Shown here one piece after another: positions 27,597 through 37,674 of a stretch of 64,000 nt of DNA. This DNA is from Zunongwangia sp. ESRF-bin46 (lineage in GTDB: Bacteria; Bacteroidota; Bacteroidia; Flavobacteriales; Flavobacteriaceae), in assembly GCA_002631855.1 (NCBI GenBank), contig NTLF01000013.1, positions 248,001 to 312,000 on the forward strand, in the 5' to 3' direction. The translations under genes and the position numbers were made by a program. The notes beneath the pieces are model-generated. The model saw nothing but the letters and a program-made list of their open reading frames with translations. It searched no databases and was not told the origin of the DNA. The number at the start of each line of letters is the position of its first letter. The first letter of the stretch is position 1.

Positions 27597-28190
27597 ATGG
27601 CTCCTTATATTTCAGATAGACAGTTTACTAATTACATTCATAACAATGTAGCCATACAAAAGATTTATGCACCCTTAAACTGGGAACAAGTAAATTTAGA
27701 TAAAGCGTATGCCGAACAAATTGATATGCAAAAGGGCATTGATTATGTGTTTAAACATAAGGGGGAGGTGAAAACCGTTCAAGAACGATTTAGGGAAAGC
27801 AAATACAGCAGGTACTCAGATTTCACAATACGATACAGAAGGGATGGCAATGCTCACAAAGACAGGCGAGAGTCGGAATATTACAAAATGAAAGCTTCTT
27901 ATTTTACATATGGTATAACCAATTGTTTAAAAACGAATGTAAGCGGATGTACAGATTTTTTAAAGTATGCAATTATCGATTTAGAAAAAGTTTACTCTAA
28001 GATCGATACAGGGGAAATAATCATAAAAGACAATAAAAGAAATACGTGTAGGGTACTAGATAACAGCATTATTGAATGCCCTGTTAAATTTAATAAAGAT
28101 GGATCTTCTTCTTTTTTTCCAATAGAAATATCGTTTTTAATACAGTTGTTTGGGGATGATATTGTAATCGCTCAAAAAGGGTTTCTTTAA
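27597..28190 (+). CDS. putative PD-(D/E)XK-like nuclease protein in the type III R-M operon
   Basis: A 197-residue soluble protein between mod and res, with 10-bp and 5-bp gaps, so almost certainly co-transcribed. The core reads GIDYVF (47-52), a turn, then KTVQERFRES (59-68), followed by SDFTIRYRR (74-82) and SEYYKMKASYFTYGI (93-107). An Asp after a strand followed by a second strand ending in Q/E-x-R is what a PD-(D/E)XK-type nuclease core looks like, with D49, Q62/E63 and R64 as candidate residues. This is an inference from pattern, not a search result. A plausible role is to supply the nuclease activity that the neighbouring helicase subunit lacks. Confidence 0.5.
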   Translation: MAPYISDRQFTNYIHNNVAIQKIYAPLNWEQVNLDKAYAEQIDMQKGIDYVFKHKGEVKTVQERFRESKYSRYSDFTIRYRRDGNAHKDRRESEYYKMKASYFTYGITNCLKTNVSGCTDFLKYAIIDLEKVYSKIDTGEIIIKDNKRNTCRVLDNSIIECPVKFNKDGSSSFFPIEISFLIQLFGDDIVIAQKGFL

Positions 28191-28195
28191 AAGCT

Positions 28196-30241
28196 ATGCA
28201 AACATTAGAACAACAAATATCTGTAACAATAACCAAGGGGCTTGTTCCACTTGATGTAAAACATCATATAAAAAATAACCTAAACCCAAAATTTAAGGTT
28301 AGGCCCTATCAAGCTGAAGCTTTTTCAAGGTTCGATTATTATATAAACCAATACCCAGATAAAAATAAGCCAATACAGTTGTTGTTTCATATGGCAACAG
28401 GTAGCGGAAAAACCTTGGTGATGGCCGGTTGTATATTAGACCTTTATAAGCAAGGGTATAGAAACTTCATTTTTTTTGTCAATAGTTCTAACATCATAGA
28501 GAAAACAAGGGATAACTTTTTAAATTCCCTATCATCAAAATATTTGTTTAACGACAGCATTTCTTTTGGGGATAAAAAGGTGGAAGTAAAAGAAGTGGAT
28601 AATTTTGAAGCTGCAAACCCTGATGATATAAACATTGTTTTTACAACCATTCAGGGGCTGCATACCCGCTTGAATACCCCAAAAGAAAACAGCCTTACCT
28701 ATGAAGATTTTAAAGACCAAAAAATAGTCTTGCTTTCAGACGAAGCGCACCATATTAACGCAGAAACCAAAAAGGGAAAAAAGACCAAAGATGAGGTGGA
28801 AAATATGATAAGCTGGGAGGGTACTGTAAATAAGATCTTCAGTGCCAATCCGGATAATTTTTTATTAGAATTCACGGCCACCACAGATTTAGCAAATGAA
28901 GAAATAAAAAAGAAATACCAAGATAAATTATTGTTTGATTACCCTTTAAAAAACTTCAGAAATGATAAATACTCGAAAGAGGTACAGATACTTCAAGCAG
29001 AATTAGAACCCTTTGAAAGAGCCTTGCAAGCATTGGTTTTAAGTCAATATAGGCGGAAGGTATTTGAATCGAATAAAATAAATATCAAGCCTGTTCTCTT
29101 ATTAAAATCAAAAACAATAAAGGACAGTCAATCCTTTTATAATGAGTTTGTAAAAGGTGTTAAGTCATTGAAAAAAAGTCAATTAGAAAAAATTTTCAAT
29201 AATACAACAAGTGTAATTATTCAAACGGTTTTCAAGTTTTTAAAAGACAACAGTATCACCTTGGACAATTTCATTTCTGAATTAAAAGAAGATTTTTCAG
29301 AAGAAAAGTGTATTACGGTAGACAGTAAAAATGATAGTGAAGAAAAACAGCTCATTGTTAATAGTTTGGAGGATACAGATAATGAGTATAGGGTGATTTT
29401 TGCAGTAGATAAATTAAATGAAGGTTGGGATGTGTTGAACCTTTTTGATATTGTCCGTTTATACAACAAACGGGATACCAACCATAGGTCCGGAAAAGTT
29501 GGTAAAACCACTATGTCTGAAGCACAATTAATTGGGAGGGGAGCTCGGTATTGTCCTTTTCAAATAGTGCCAGATCAGCCCAAGTTTAAAAGAAAATACG
29601 ATGAAGATGTGGACAACCCATTACGTATATGCGAAGAGTTGTACTATCATGCCGCCCATAACCCTAGTTATATTTCAGAGCTGAATAAAGCATTGCAGAA
29701 AATTGGAATCAAAAGCTCCAAAAGCATTAAACGAAATTTAAAGTTAAAAGAAAGTTTTAAGCAAACGGACTTCTATAAAAACGGTGTGGTTTACGTTAAT
29801 GAAAGAGAAGCTTACGACCGTTCTGGTATTAATGAACTAGACAGCTCAATTAGAGAAAAAACGTATATAGTAAAACTTAAAACAGGGTTTACTTCATTGA
29901 GTAATGTATTTGGAAATGATTTAGAAATGAATCTTCAAAAGGATAAACGTATTTATAAAGTAAATACCTTCTCTGAAACCATACTGCGTAAAGCTTTTAG
30001 CAAACTACCCTTTTACCGTTTTAATAATCTACAAAAGTATTTTCCTAACCTGAATTCCATAGAAGAATTCCTGACTTCAGATAGTTTTCTTAATCAAGTA
30101 CAAGTGCAAGTAGAAGGTACTGTAGAACAACTTGAAAATCTATCGAATGAGGATAAGTTATTTGCCACAATCCAGATATTAGATGAAATAGCCAAGCGTA
30201 TCTCAGATGAACATATTCGTTTTGATGATTTTGGGGGGTAA
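28196..30241 (+). CDS. type III restriction enzyme Res subunit, lacking the C-terminal nuclease domain
   Basis: A 681-residue SF2 helicase/translocase of a type III restriction system. The Walker A is MATGSGKT near residue 65 and the Walker B is DEAHH near 182. Motif V-VI segments GWDVLNLF and EAQLIGRGARY are also present. The protein ends soon after the helicase core and the FYRFNNLQKYFPNLNS region, with no PDF...ExK nuclease motif at the C-terminus. Typical Res proteins are about 850-970 residues. The stop follows a six-G run, and only a terminator follows in any frame, so neither a longer frame nor a simple frameshift restores the nuclease. It may cooperate with the small protein encoded just upstream. 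Confidence 0.88.
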   Translation: MQTLEQQISVTITKGLVPLDVKHHIKNNLNPKFKVRPYQAEAFSRFDYYINQYPDKNKPIQLLFHMATGSGKTLVMAGCILDLYKQGYRNFIFFVNSSNIIEKTRDNFLNSLSSKYLFNDSISFGDKKVEVKEVDNFEAANPDDINIVFTTIQGLHTRLNTPKENSLTYEDFKDQKIVLLSDEAHHINAETKKGKKTKDEVENMISWEGTVNKIFSANPDNFLLEFTATTDLANEEIKKKYQDKLLFDYPLKNFRNDKYSKEVQILQAELEPFERALQALVLSQYRRKVFESNKINIKPVLLLKSKTIKDSQSFYNEFVKGVKSLKKSQLEKIFNNTTSVIIQTVFKFLKDNSITLDNFISELKEDFSEEKCITVDSKNDSEEKQLIVNSLEDTDNEYRVIFAVDKLNEGWDVLNLFDIVRLYNKRDTNHRSGKVGKTTMSEAQLIGRGARYCPFQIVPDQPKFKRKYDEDVDNPLRICEELYYHAAHNPSYISELNKALQKIGIKSSKSIKRNLKLKESFKQTDFYKNGVVYVNEREAYDRSGINELDSSIREKTYIVKLKTGFTSLSNVFGNDLEMNLQKDKRIYKVNTFSETILRKAFSKLPFYRFNNLQKYFPNLNSIEEFLTSDSFLNQVQVQVEGTVEQLENLSNEDKLFATIQILDEIAKRISDEHIRFDDFGG

Positions 30242-30264
30242 GATTATTTTTCAAAAAAGGATTA

Positions 30265-30299
30265 AAAAGACCCGTAAGTAAAACTTACGGGTCTTTTTA
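30265..30299 (+). terminator. terminator after the type III R-M operon
   Basis: A 14-bp stem (AAAAGACCCGTAAG with CTTACGGGTCTTTT) with a five-base loop, ending in a T run. Confidence 0.9.
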
Positions 30300-30445
30300 A
30301 TTTGCACCCTTTTCAATTATGTGTATTTGGCTTTTTTATTTAAAATTTAATAAGACCGCTAAGTTGTTGTTTTAAATTTTATGCTATTTTTGATAAAATT
30401 AACATTTTCTTAGCGTTTTTTACGTGTGAACTAGATATCAATATT

Positions 30446-33400
30446 ATGAAACTAACTACTTTTAAAAGGGATAGTATTTTCATTTCTTTAACAATACTAT
30501 TTTTGTTAGCTACTTTTCAGGGAATAGCACAAACAAAATCATCTACTGTAATAAAGAAGAGAAATGCTCAATACAATAATAAAACAGTAACAAATAGAAA
30601 TCATCAGCTGTCAAGTGCTATAATAGCTAATTATGATCACGAAAAGTTATCTCAACTTTACAATAAGAATGTGATGAAACAAGCTGCTTTAAAAAGAGAG
30701 GCAGAACAATATGCTTTACTTCGCAATATCCCATTAAAGATATATAATGAGGATGGTTCCTTTTCAGAATTACAAAAATTGGCCGATGATGGTACATTAA
30801 TTTATTATTCATTAACTAACGTTGATGCCGCTACTTCTACAAGAGCAAACTACCTGAATACAAGTGGAGGCTTAGGTATAGATTTAAATGGTGACAACAT
30901 GACTGCACATGTTTGGGATGGAGGCCCTACACGACCTACTCATCAAGAGTTTGATGGTTCCGGGGGGAATAATAGAGTGACCATTAATGACGGCGTTACA
31001 ACATTAAACGGAAATAGCTACCATGCACAACATGTGACTGGTACCGTTGTAGCTTCTGGGTTTGACTCTGATGCTAAAGGTATGGCCTGGCAAGCAGATG
31101 CATTAACACATGACTGGAATAGTGATCTTTCCGAGGCCACGGCCGAAGCAGCCAATGGAATGTTACTTTCCAATCATTCGTATGGGTATAGAGCCTCTGC
31201 AATTCCTGTTCAATGGTTTGGAGCGTATAGAGAAGACGCTAGGGATTGGGATGAATTAATGTATAATGCACCCTACTATTTAATGGTTGTTGCCGCAGGA
31301 AATGATGGAAGTGACAATACTTCAAATACAAATCCACTAGATGGAGAATCTGCTTACGATAAATTATCGGGAACATCTACTTCAAAAAATAACCTTGCTG
31401 TTGCAAATGGTTTAGATGCTAATATTGATGGCAATGGAAATTTAATTTCGGTTTCCAGAAACTCAGGCAGTAGTGAAGGTCCAACTGATGATTATCGTAT
31501 TAAGCCAGACATAATGGGTAATGGTACGGGGTTATATTCAACTTATGATAATGCAGATAATGCATATAATACTATCTCAGGTACTTCCATGGCATCTCCT
31601 AATGTAACGGGAACTTTATTATTATTACAAGAACATTATAATGATCTCAGTGGTAATTTTATGAAAGCGGCTACCTTAAAAGGACTCACACTTCATACAG
31701 CGGATGATGTAAGTCCTTCTGGTCCGGATGCCCAAACAGGTTGGGGATTACTAAATGGTAAAAAAGCTGCTGAAACTCTTACTACATCTGTGGCCAATAG
31801 TGGTTCTGCAATTGTAAGCGAACTTACTCTTTCTCAAGGTCAAACCTATCAAATTACGGTGCAATCTAATGGGGTAGACCCTTTACAGGCTTCCATTTCA
31901 TGGACTGACCCTGCAGGAACTTTAAACAACAACACCAACGATAATACACCAGCTTTAATTAATGACCTTGATATTCGTTTAAATAATGGAACAAATTATT
32001 CACCTTGGCGTTTAACTGGGGTTACAACAAATGGGAGTGGTGATAATATAGTAGATCCTTATGAGCGTATTGATGTAAATAGTGCCTCTGGAGTTTATAC
32101 ATTAACAGTAACACATAAAGGGACACTTTCTGGAGGGTCTCAAGATTTTTCTCTAATTGTAACAGGAGTTGTGGTTGCTACTTCTCCAGAAATAAGCTTT
32201 GCTAATCCAACAGGAAACACTGAAGAGAATACTAATTGTAGCTTTTTTGATATTGATGTGCCTTTAAACATTGCGCAAGGAGCTTCAGAAGATGCAGGTG
32301 TAACTTTTAACATGACTGGAGGGACTGCGACAGAAGGACTGGATTTTGACCTATTAACCCCTACAGTTACATTTCCGGAAGGAACAGTCGATTCGCAAAA
32401 CATGACACTCAGAATATATCATGATGGTTTTGTTGAAAGTGACGAAACAATCGATATTGAATTTACGGTTAACCCCAATGGGGGGGATGCAACAGCAAAC
32501 ACGAATGCAGATACTTTTACTCTGACAATAAATGATGATGATCTTGCTCCAACTTCTTCTCAAAATAACATACTATTTTTTGAAGATTTTGATGATGGCG
32601 ATTTTGAAGTTAGTACCTCAGGAGATGGTGATTCAGATTTATGGGGTGTAGGAAACAATGCTGCCTTAACAAGTACTTATTGGACTACCACTGGCAATGC
32701 TACAGTATTTGCTTTTACAAGTGATGATATTTGTAATTGTGATAAGTCTAACGATTTATTGTTTACTAATAGCTTTAGTTTAGATGGAGAGTATACAAGT
32801 GCCACATTAACTTTTGATCATGCTTTTTCTGATATAACCGGTGAGACAGGTACTGTAAATATATCTATAAATGGGGGTAGTAGTTTTACAACTATTAGCA
32901 CACTTTCAAACTCATCTGTGGATCAAGGAGGAGGTAGTTATTCTACTCCATGGGTAAATGACAACACTATAGATCTTTCCAGTTATATTGGAGAAGCAGA
33001 TGTTATTTTGCAGTTTAAATATAACGATGGTGGAAATTGGCTTTACGGAATGGCTGTAGATAATATTTCTGTTACAGCAACTTCAAATACAAATGTTCAA
33101 ACAGCTGTAAATTCTGGTGCTCCAGATGAAATTTCACTACTAAGCTCGGGTACAGTATATGCTTCAGATCCTACTTCAGGAAATATTATGGCAGATTTAG
33201 TTAATACCAACAATGACGATTATGGCTGTACAGACATTTCAGTCTCAAGAGCTGGAAACGGAGCACAGTCCTATAACGGAAGTGTTTCACCAAACTTGGC
33301 AATGGATAAAACCTTTAGTATTTCCCCAGAAAACAATATTAGCAGTGGAGACGTGGAAATAACCTTTTATTTTTCTGAAGCTGAAATTGATGGTTGGGAA

Positions 33401-35236
33401 AGTGTTACTGGATTAACCGTAAATGATTTGGTGGCAGCAAGAGAAGACAGTGCAATAGAAACTTCTCCGCTTACCGTTGGTTCATTTGGAAGTAATGTAA
33501 CGTTAACAGGAACTTTTACATCACTATCCGGAACGTATTACTTTGGTTCAGCAAATACATTTGGTACTTGTACTGGGGTGGTTAAAACCTGGAATGGATC
33601 AATTTGGAGCCCTTCTGGAGCACCTGGTGATACAAACCCAGTAATTATAAATGGAACATACAATACGTCAATAGATGGAGACTTGACAGCCTGTACACTT
33701 ACTGTTTCAAGTGGAGAAAATGTTATTGTAGGGGCGGATAACTTCATAAAAGTGAATGGTGATATCACCATAGATGGTATCTTAACTGTCGAGCACGAAG
33801 GAAGCTTAGTACAAGTAGATGATAACGCCACAGTGACCAACAACGGAACAATTACCGTTGAAAAAACAAGCCCAAGTATCGGCAATAGAGGGTTTATGAT
33901 TGTTTCTAGCCCGATGACCCTTGATGATAAAACCGCCTTTGGTAACCCGATACAGTTCCGTAATCATATTACAGGTAATTTTATTCCCAATCCAGATGTT
34001 GCAGACGACTTTCCAGATGCTAATAATTTTGCCGATGACAATGGTGATAACTGGCAACAATATACAGGGATGATGAACCCTGGGGAAGGCTATTTAATGA
34101 TGCCGCAGACCACCCCAACAATAGGAAGTCCTGCCAGCTATGATTTCGAATTTGACCAAGGAACCCTTAACAATGGGGTAATTAACTTTACGTTAGGGTA
34201 TAATGGAACACAAAACGCAAGTCCGAACATATTGGGGAATCCGTATGCTTCTGCTATAGATGTGGACCTGTTTTTTGACAACAACACCATGATAGACGAT
34301 GTATATTTCTGGGAACACTTGACCCCACCTTCAAATTACCCGGGCTACAATCTTGATAATTATGATATGGGTGACATTTCCATATACAATGAAACCATGG
34401 GCGGGGTGCCTGCTGCAAATGGTGGTGCAACACCCAATAGGTATATTGCTTCTGGGCAAGGTTTTGGTGTAAAGCCGAGCAGTGGGGGAATGGTTGAGTT
34501 CAACAATGCCATGCGTGTAACCGATAACAACAATACCTATCGGGCCAATGAAATAGAAAAGGACCGTATTTGGCTGAATGTATTTAACAATACCTATAAA
34601 TTAGGGAGTACGACATTAATAGGTTATTCTGAAGTAACTACAGACGGATATGATAATGGGGTTGATAGTAAATATTTGGCAACGCCAGTTTCCTTATATT
34701 CTGAATTGGAAACCGGAGAAAAACTGGTGATCCAGGGTCGTAAGCCTTTTGAAATTGAAGATGAGGTCATGCTGAGCTTTTCTACTCAAATTGAAGAAAT
34801 GCAGACCTATAAAATCAGTCTGCACGATCTGGATGGTATCAATATAAGCGAAGCCATTGTGTATTTGCTGGATATTGAAACTGGATCCCTTACCAATTTA
34901 AGTAAAGGTGATTATGTGTTCAACAGTAATGCAGGGACGTATCAAAACCGCTTCAAAGTTTTATATAGAGGTACAGAGCTGGATATTTCAGAAAACATTT
35001 TGGAAACCATTTCTTTGTTTCCGAACCCTACGTATCATGTGTTGAACATTACATCGCCTACTATTTCTATTACATCTGTAGAAGTATATGATATTAGAGG
35101 AAGAATGATAGAGGTAGCGAGTTTTGATAACCAAAAAACTGGTGTCATCGATGTCTCTAAATTAGATAGCGCACTATATTTTATCTCAATCTATACAACA
35201 GAAGGTATGGTGACAAAACGATTTTTAAAGGAGTAA
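30446..35236 (+). CDS. secreted S8 family serine peptidase with T9SS sorting domain
   Basis: A 1596-residue secreted multidomain protein. It has a signal peptide (about 1-29) and an S8 subtilase domain with the catalytic triad D158 (VWDGG), H193 (HAQHVTG) and S381 (GTSMASP). A Calx-beta-like domain follows (around 600-700, ending TLTINDDD), then a MAM/jelly-roll-like Asp/Gly-rich region, a low-complexity beta-solenoid-like region, and a C-terminal T9SS type A sorting domain (about 1515-1596, starting LFPNP). The protein would cross the outer membrane through the type IX system and be released or anchored. Its own terminator follows. It is probably a degradative protease or surface adhesin-protease. 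Confidence 0.92.
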   Translation: MKLTTFKRDSIFISLTILFLLATFQGIAQTKSSTVIKKRNAQYNNKTVTNRNHQLSSAIIANYDHEKLSQLYNKNVMKQAALKREAEQYALLRNIPLKIYNEDGSFSELQKLADDGTLIYYSLTNVDAATSTRANYLNTSGGLGIDLNGDNMTAHVWDGGPTRPTHQEFDGSGGNNRVTINDGVTTLNGNSYHAQHVTGTVVASGFDSDAKGMAWQADALTHDWNSDLSEATAEAANGMLLSNHSYGYRASAIPVQWFGAYREDARDWDELMYNAPYYLMVVAAGNDGSDNTSNTNPLDGESAYDKLSGTSTSKNNLAVANGLDANIDGNGNLISVSRNSGSSEGPTDDYRIKPDIMGNGTGLYSTYDNADNAYNTISGTSMASPNVTGTLLLLQEHYNDLSGNFMKAATLKGLTLHTADDVSPSGPDAQTGWGLLNGKKAAETLTTSVANSGSAIVSELTLSQGQTYQITVQSNGVDPLQASISWTDPAGTLNNNTNDNTPALINDLDIRLNNGTNYSPWRLTGVTTNGSGDNIVDPYERIDVNSASGVYTLTVTHKGTLSGGSQDFSLIVTGVVVATSPEISFANPTGNTEENTNCSFFDIDVPLNIAQGASEDAGVTFNMTGGTATEGLDFDLLTPTVTFPEGTVDSQNMTLRIYHDGFVESDETIDIEFTVNPNGGDATANTNADTFTLTINDDDLAPTSSQNNILFFEDFDDGDFEVSTSGDGDSDLWGVGNNAALTSTYWTTTGNATVFAFTSDDICNCDKSNDLLFTNSFSLDGEYTSATLTFDHAFSDITGETGTVNISINGGSSFTTISTLSNSSVDQGGGSYSTPWVNDNTIDLSSYIGEADVILQFKYNDGGNWLYGMAVDNISVTATSNTNVQTAVNSGAPDEISLLSSGTVYASDPTSGNIMADLVNTNNDDYGCTDISVSRAGNGAQSYNGSVSPNLAMDKTFSISPENNISSGDVEITFYFSEAEIDGWESVTGLTVNDLVAAREDSAIETSPLTVGSFGSNVTLTGTFTSLSGTYYFGSANTFGTCTGVVKTWNGSIWSPSGAPGDTNPVIINGTYNTSIDGDLTACTLTVSSGENVIVGADNFIKVNGDITIDGILTVEHEGSLVQVDDNATVTNNGTITVEKTSPSIGNRGFMIVSSPMTLDDKTAFGNPIQFRNHITGNFIPNPDVADDFPDANNFADDNGDNWQQYTGMMNPGEGYLMMPQTTPTIGSPASYDFEFDQGTLNNGVINFTLGYNGTQNASPNILGNPYASAIDVDLFFDNNTMIDDVYFWEHLTPPSNYPGYNLDNYDMGDISIYNETMGGVPAANGGATPNRYIASGQGFGVKPSSGGMVEFNNAMRVTDNNNTYRANEIEKDRIWLNVFNNTYKLGSTTLIGYSEVTTDGYDNGVDSKYLATPVSLYSELETGEKLVIQGRKPFEIEDEVMLSFSTQIEEMQTYKISLHDLDGINISEAIVYLLDIETGSLTNLSKGDYVFNSNAGTYQNRFKVLYRGTELDISENILETISLFPNPTYHVLNITSPTISITSVEVYDIRGRMIEVASFDNQKTGVIDVSKLDSALYFISIYTTEGMVTKRFLKE

Positions 35237-35262
35237 TCTACTTCTCTTTGTTGAATTTTATA

Positions 35263-35295
35263 AAACCCGAAAGTAAATTTACTTTCGGGTTTTTA
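35263..35295 (+). terminator. terminator after the S8 peptidase gene
   Basis: A perfect inverted repeat with arms of 15 bp centred at 35277/35278 (AAACCCGAAAG...CTTTCGGGTTT), followed by T. Confidence 0.88.
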
Positions 35296-35501
35296 AGTAA
35301 AAAATAGATTTAAAGCTTCTTCCTTAAAAGAGGATTTATTTATACAGGATAAAGGGTGTGGCTGTACTGGACTGTATCTCTTTTTCTTATTATATATGTT
35401 ACCATTTTTATAAAAACTTTTAAAGTTTTCTTATTAAACGCCATTAAATAAACGCATTAGAGAAATAATTATTAATTTAAGGGAAGGCGATAATAAATTT
35501 G

Positions 35502-36584
35502 ATGAAAATGGAAGATGAAATAATTGATCACGTAAAAGGCGGTTCAAGACGTGAAAACAAAGAAGTTATTATTATTACCGGAAGCAGCGGTTTAATAGGG
35601 TTTTCGCTAATTGAAAAGTTAGCTGAAAAATATAGGATTGTGGGCTTGGATAGACTAGGACCTCCTTATCCACCACTACAAGCAGAATGTGTCAATTTTG
35701 ATATTACCGATGAAAAAGCCATTGCTGCAGCTATGGAACGCATCCGGTACGGGTATGGAAGTAAAATTGCTTCGGTGATACACTTAGCTGCTTTTTACGA
35801 CTTTACCACAGAAGATAGCGAAAAGTATGATGCCATAAATGTAGAAGGTACCCGCAAGTTTTTAAATCAGTTACAGGATTTTGAAGTAGATCAGTTTATA
35901 TTTTCAAGTTCCGATCTTATTTATAAACCTACTGACACTGGAATAAAAATCGATGAAAATGCACCCATAGAAGCCAACTGGGGCTATCCGGAATCTAAGG
36001 TTCAAACAGAACAATTAATTAAAGAAAATAACGAAGACATTCAAACCGTGTTTCTGCGAATTGCAGGAGTATATACAGATTACGGTCATTCAATCCCCAT
36101 TACGCAACAAATAAAAAGAATCTACGAAAAAGAGTTGGTAGCTCATTTTTATTCAGGCGATGTAATGCACGGCGATGTCTATATTCATTTAGAAGATCTT
36201 TTGGATGCTATTGTAAATACGGTAGAAAGAAGGGATACATTGGAAAATGAAATCGCCATTAACATTGGAGAGCCCGAAACCCCAACGTATAAAGAATTAC
36301 AAGACGAGATAGGAAAACTGATCCATGGAACAACATGGGAAACCTATGAAATGCCAAAAACAGTCGCAAAAGCAGGCGCTTGGCTTCGAAATGCTACAGG
36401 CGACCCTTTTATAAAGCCTTGGATGATAGACCGTGCAGGTGAACATTATGAGCTCGATATAAGCCGCGCTAAAAAATTATTGGATTGGCACCCAAAACAT
36501 AAACTGCTAGATACGGTACCCAAAATGGTGAAAAACCTAAAGGAAAATCCCGAAAAATGGTATAAACAAAACAACTTGAACTAA
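35502..36584 (+). CDS. NAD-dependent epimerase/dehydratase family protein
   Basis: A 360-residue extended SDR protein. It has the nucleotide-binding motif GSSGLIG (residues 27-33), an Asp at the end of the second strand (VGLDRLG), and the catalytic YPESK with Y162 and K166. Members act on nucleotide sugars or related carbonyl substrates; the exact substrate is not evident. The start is the ATG at 35502; a TTG just upstream would be a poor alternative. It is the first of three tightly spaced genes with a VKOR-like and an SPW-type membrane protein (gaps 3 and 2 bp), which makes a membrane-associated redox role more likely than polysaccharide synthesis. Confidence 0.88.
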   Translation: MKMEDEIIDHVKGGSRRENKEVIIITGSSGLIGFSLIEKLAEKYRIVGLDRLGPPYPPLQAECVNFDITDEKAIAAAMERIRYGYGSKIASVIHLAAFYDFTTEDSEKYDAINVEGTRKFLNQLQDFEVDQFIFSSSDLIYKPTDTGIKIDENAPIEANWGYPESKVQTEQLIKENNEDIQTVFLRIAGVYTDYGHSIPITQQIKRIYEKELVAHFYSGDVMHGDVYIHLEDLLDAIVNTVERRDTLENEIAINIGEPETPTYKELQDEIGKLIHGTTWETYEMPKTVAKAGAWLRNATGDPFIKPWMIDRAGEHYELDISRAKKLLDWHPKHKLLDTVPKMVKNLKENPEKWYKQNNLN

Positions 36585-36587
36585 AAG

Positions 36588-37151
36588 ATGGGGCAAGTAG
36601 AAAAATACATTCCGCCCGGCTGGGAATATAACCCAGCAACTTGGTCACAGCGTATCCCTATCGTGGTATTGGCCATCATAGGGTTTTTTATTGCGGGATA
36701 TCTTTCTTTGTACCAGCTTGAGATAATCGATTCGGTGTACGAGCCTTTTTTTGGGAATGGAAGTGTGAAAATCCTTAATTCAAAAATAAGTCATATACTT
36801 CCAATACCCGATGCGGCATTGGGGGCTTTTGGATATTTGGTAGATGCTGTAACCGGTGTAATAGGCGGCACCAATAGATGGCGTAGAAAACCATGGGTTG
36901 TCATTGTATTTGGGTTGGCCGTTGGACCTTTAGGGTTTGTAAGTGTGATGTTGGTTGTTTTTCAACCGGTTCTTTTTTCTGCTTGGTGCTCCTTGTGTTT
37001 GGCTTCAGCAGTCATATCAATTTTAATGATAGGCCCGGCTATGGATGAGATGCTGGCAAGCCTTCAATACATGCAACGTGTAAAACGTTCCAACGCTTCG
37101 TTTTGGAAAGCGTTTTGGGGAGTAACATCAGAAACCGATAAAGTAACATAA
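36588..37151 (+). CDS. vitamin K epoxide reductase family-like membrane protein
   Basis: A 187-residue membrane protein with about four TM helices. The hallmark is the membrane-embedded redox pair in SAWCSLCLASA (C134, C137), which matches the VKOR active site. The canonical loop cysteines found in most bacterial VKOR proteins are absent here: the loop reads FFGNGSVKILNS with no Cys. It may therefore work with another disulfide partner or be specialised. It lies between the SDR gene and an SPW protein in one operon. Substrate is unknown; a disulfide or quinone redox role is inferred. Confidence 0.7.
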   Translation: MGQVEKYIPPGWEYNPATWSQRIPIVVLAIIGFFIAGYLSLYQLEIIDSVYEPFFGNGSVKILNSKISHILPIPDAALGAFGYLVDAVTGVIGGTNRWRRKPWVVIVFGLAVGPLGFVSVMLVVFQPVLFSAWCSLCLASAVISILMIGPAMDEMLASLQYMQRVKRSNASFWKAFWGVTSETDKVT

Positions 37152-37153
37152 TT

Positions 37154-37543
37154 ATGTGGCCTAGATTTATAAATATAGTAATTGGAATGTGGTTAATGGC
37201 GGCACCGGCACTGTTGCAATATGAATCTACCGCAACCGACAACGGACATATAGTAGGACCAATATTAGCAACCTTTGCCACTATCGCAATTTGGGAAGCT
37301 ACCCGAAATTTAAGTAAGTGGAATTATCCCATAGGAATATGGTTGTTGGTGGCGCCTTGGTTGTTGGGGTACGATAGCACCATAGCCATAATTAGCGATA
37401 TGGCAGCTGGAGTGTTGGTTCTGGTTTTTTGTTCTATTTCAGGAAACGTAAAGCAAACATTTGGTGGTGGTTGGAAAGCATTGTGGCAAAAACATCCTGA
37501 GCATATGCAGCAGGGTGCTTCAGAAAAAGAGAATACAGAATAG
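37154..37543 (+). CDS. SPW repeat family membrane protein
   Basis: A 129-residue integral membrane protein with two internally similar halves, each with the IGxWLxxAPxLLxY pattern (IVIGMWLMAAPALLQYES and PIGIWLLVAPWLLGYDS), which is the SPW repeat. About four TM helices are predicted. The family has no known function but is common in small membrane or dehydrogenase-linked operons. It starts 2 bp after the VKOR-like gene stop and appears to be the last gene of the operon. Confidence 0.85.
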   Translation: MWPRFINIVIGMWLMAAPALLQYESTATDNGHIVGPILATFATIAIWEATRNLSKWNYPIGIWLLVAPWLLGYDSTIAIISDMAAGVLVLVFCSISGNVKQTFGGGWKALWQKHPEHMQQGASEKENTE

Positions 37544-37674
37544 CTTTGCATTCGCATTACTTATATAAAACGTATTTATACTCTTTTTAATATATAATTA
37601 AGGGGTAGTTAACACATTGTGAGTACTATAAATAATATCTTAGTGTAGTTTTATGAATGTAAAAACCAATTATT

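Noticed and set aside
26795-30238. Six-G tracts in mod (26795-26800) and at the end of res (30233-30238) as phase-variation switches
   Set aside because: Runs of six or seven G also occur in mdh and the S8 protease gene, so they are not special here. Slippage at the res run would not reach a nuclease domain, because only a terminator follows.
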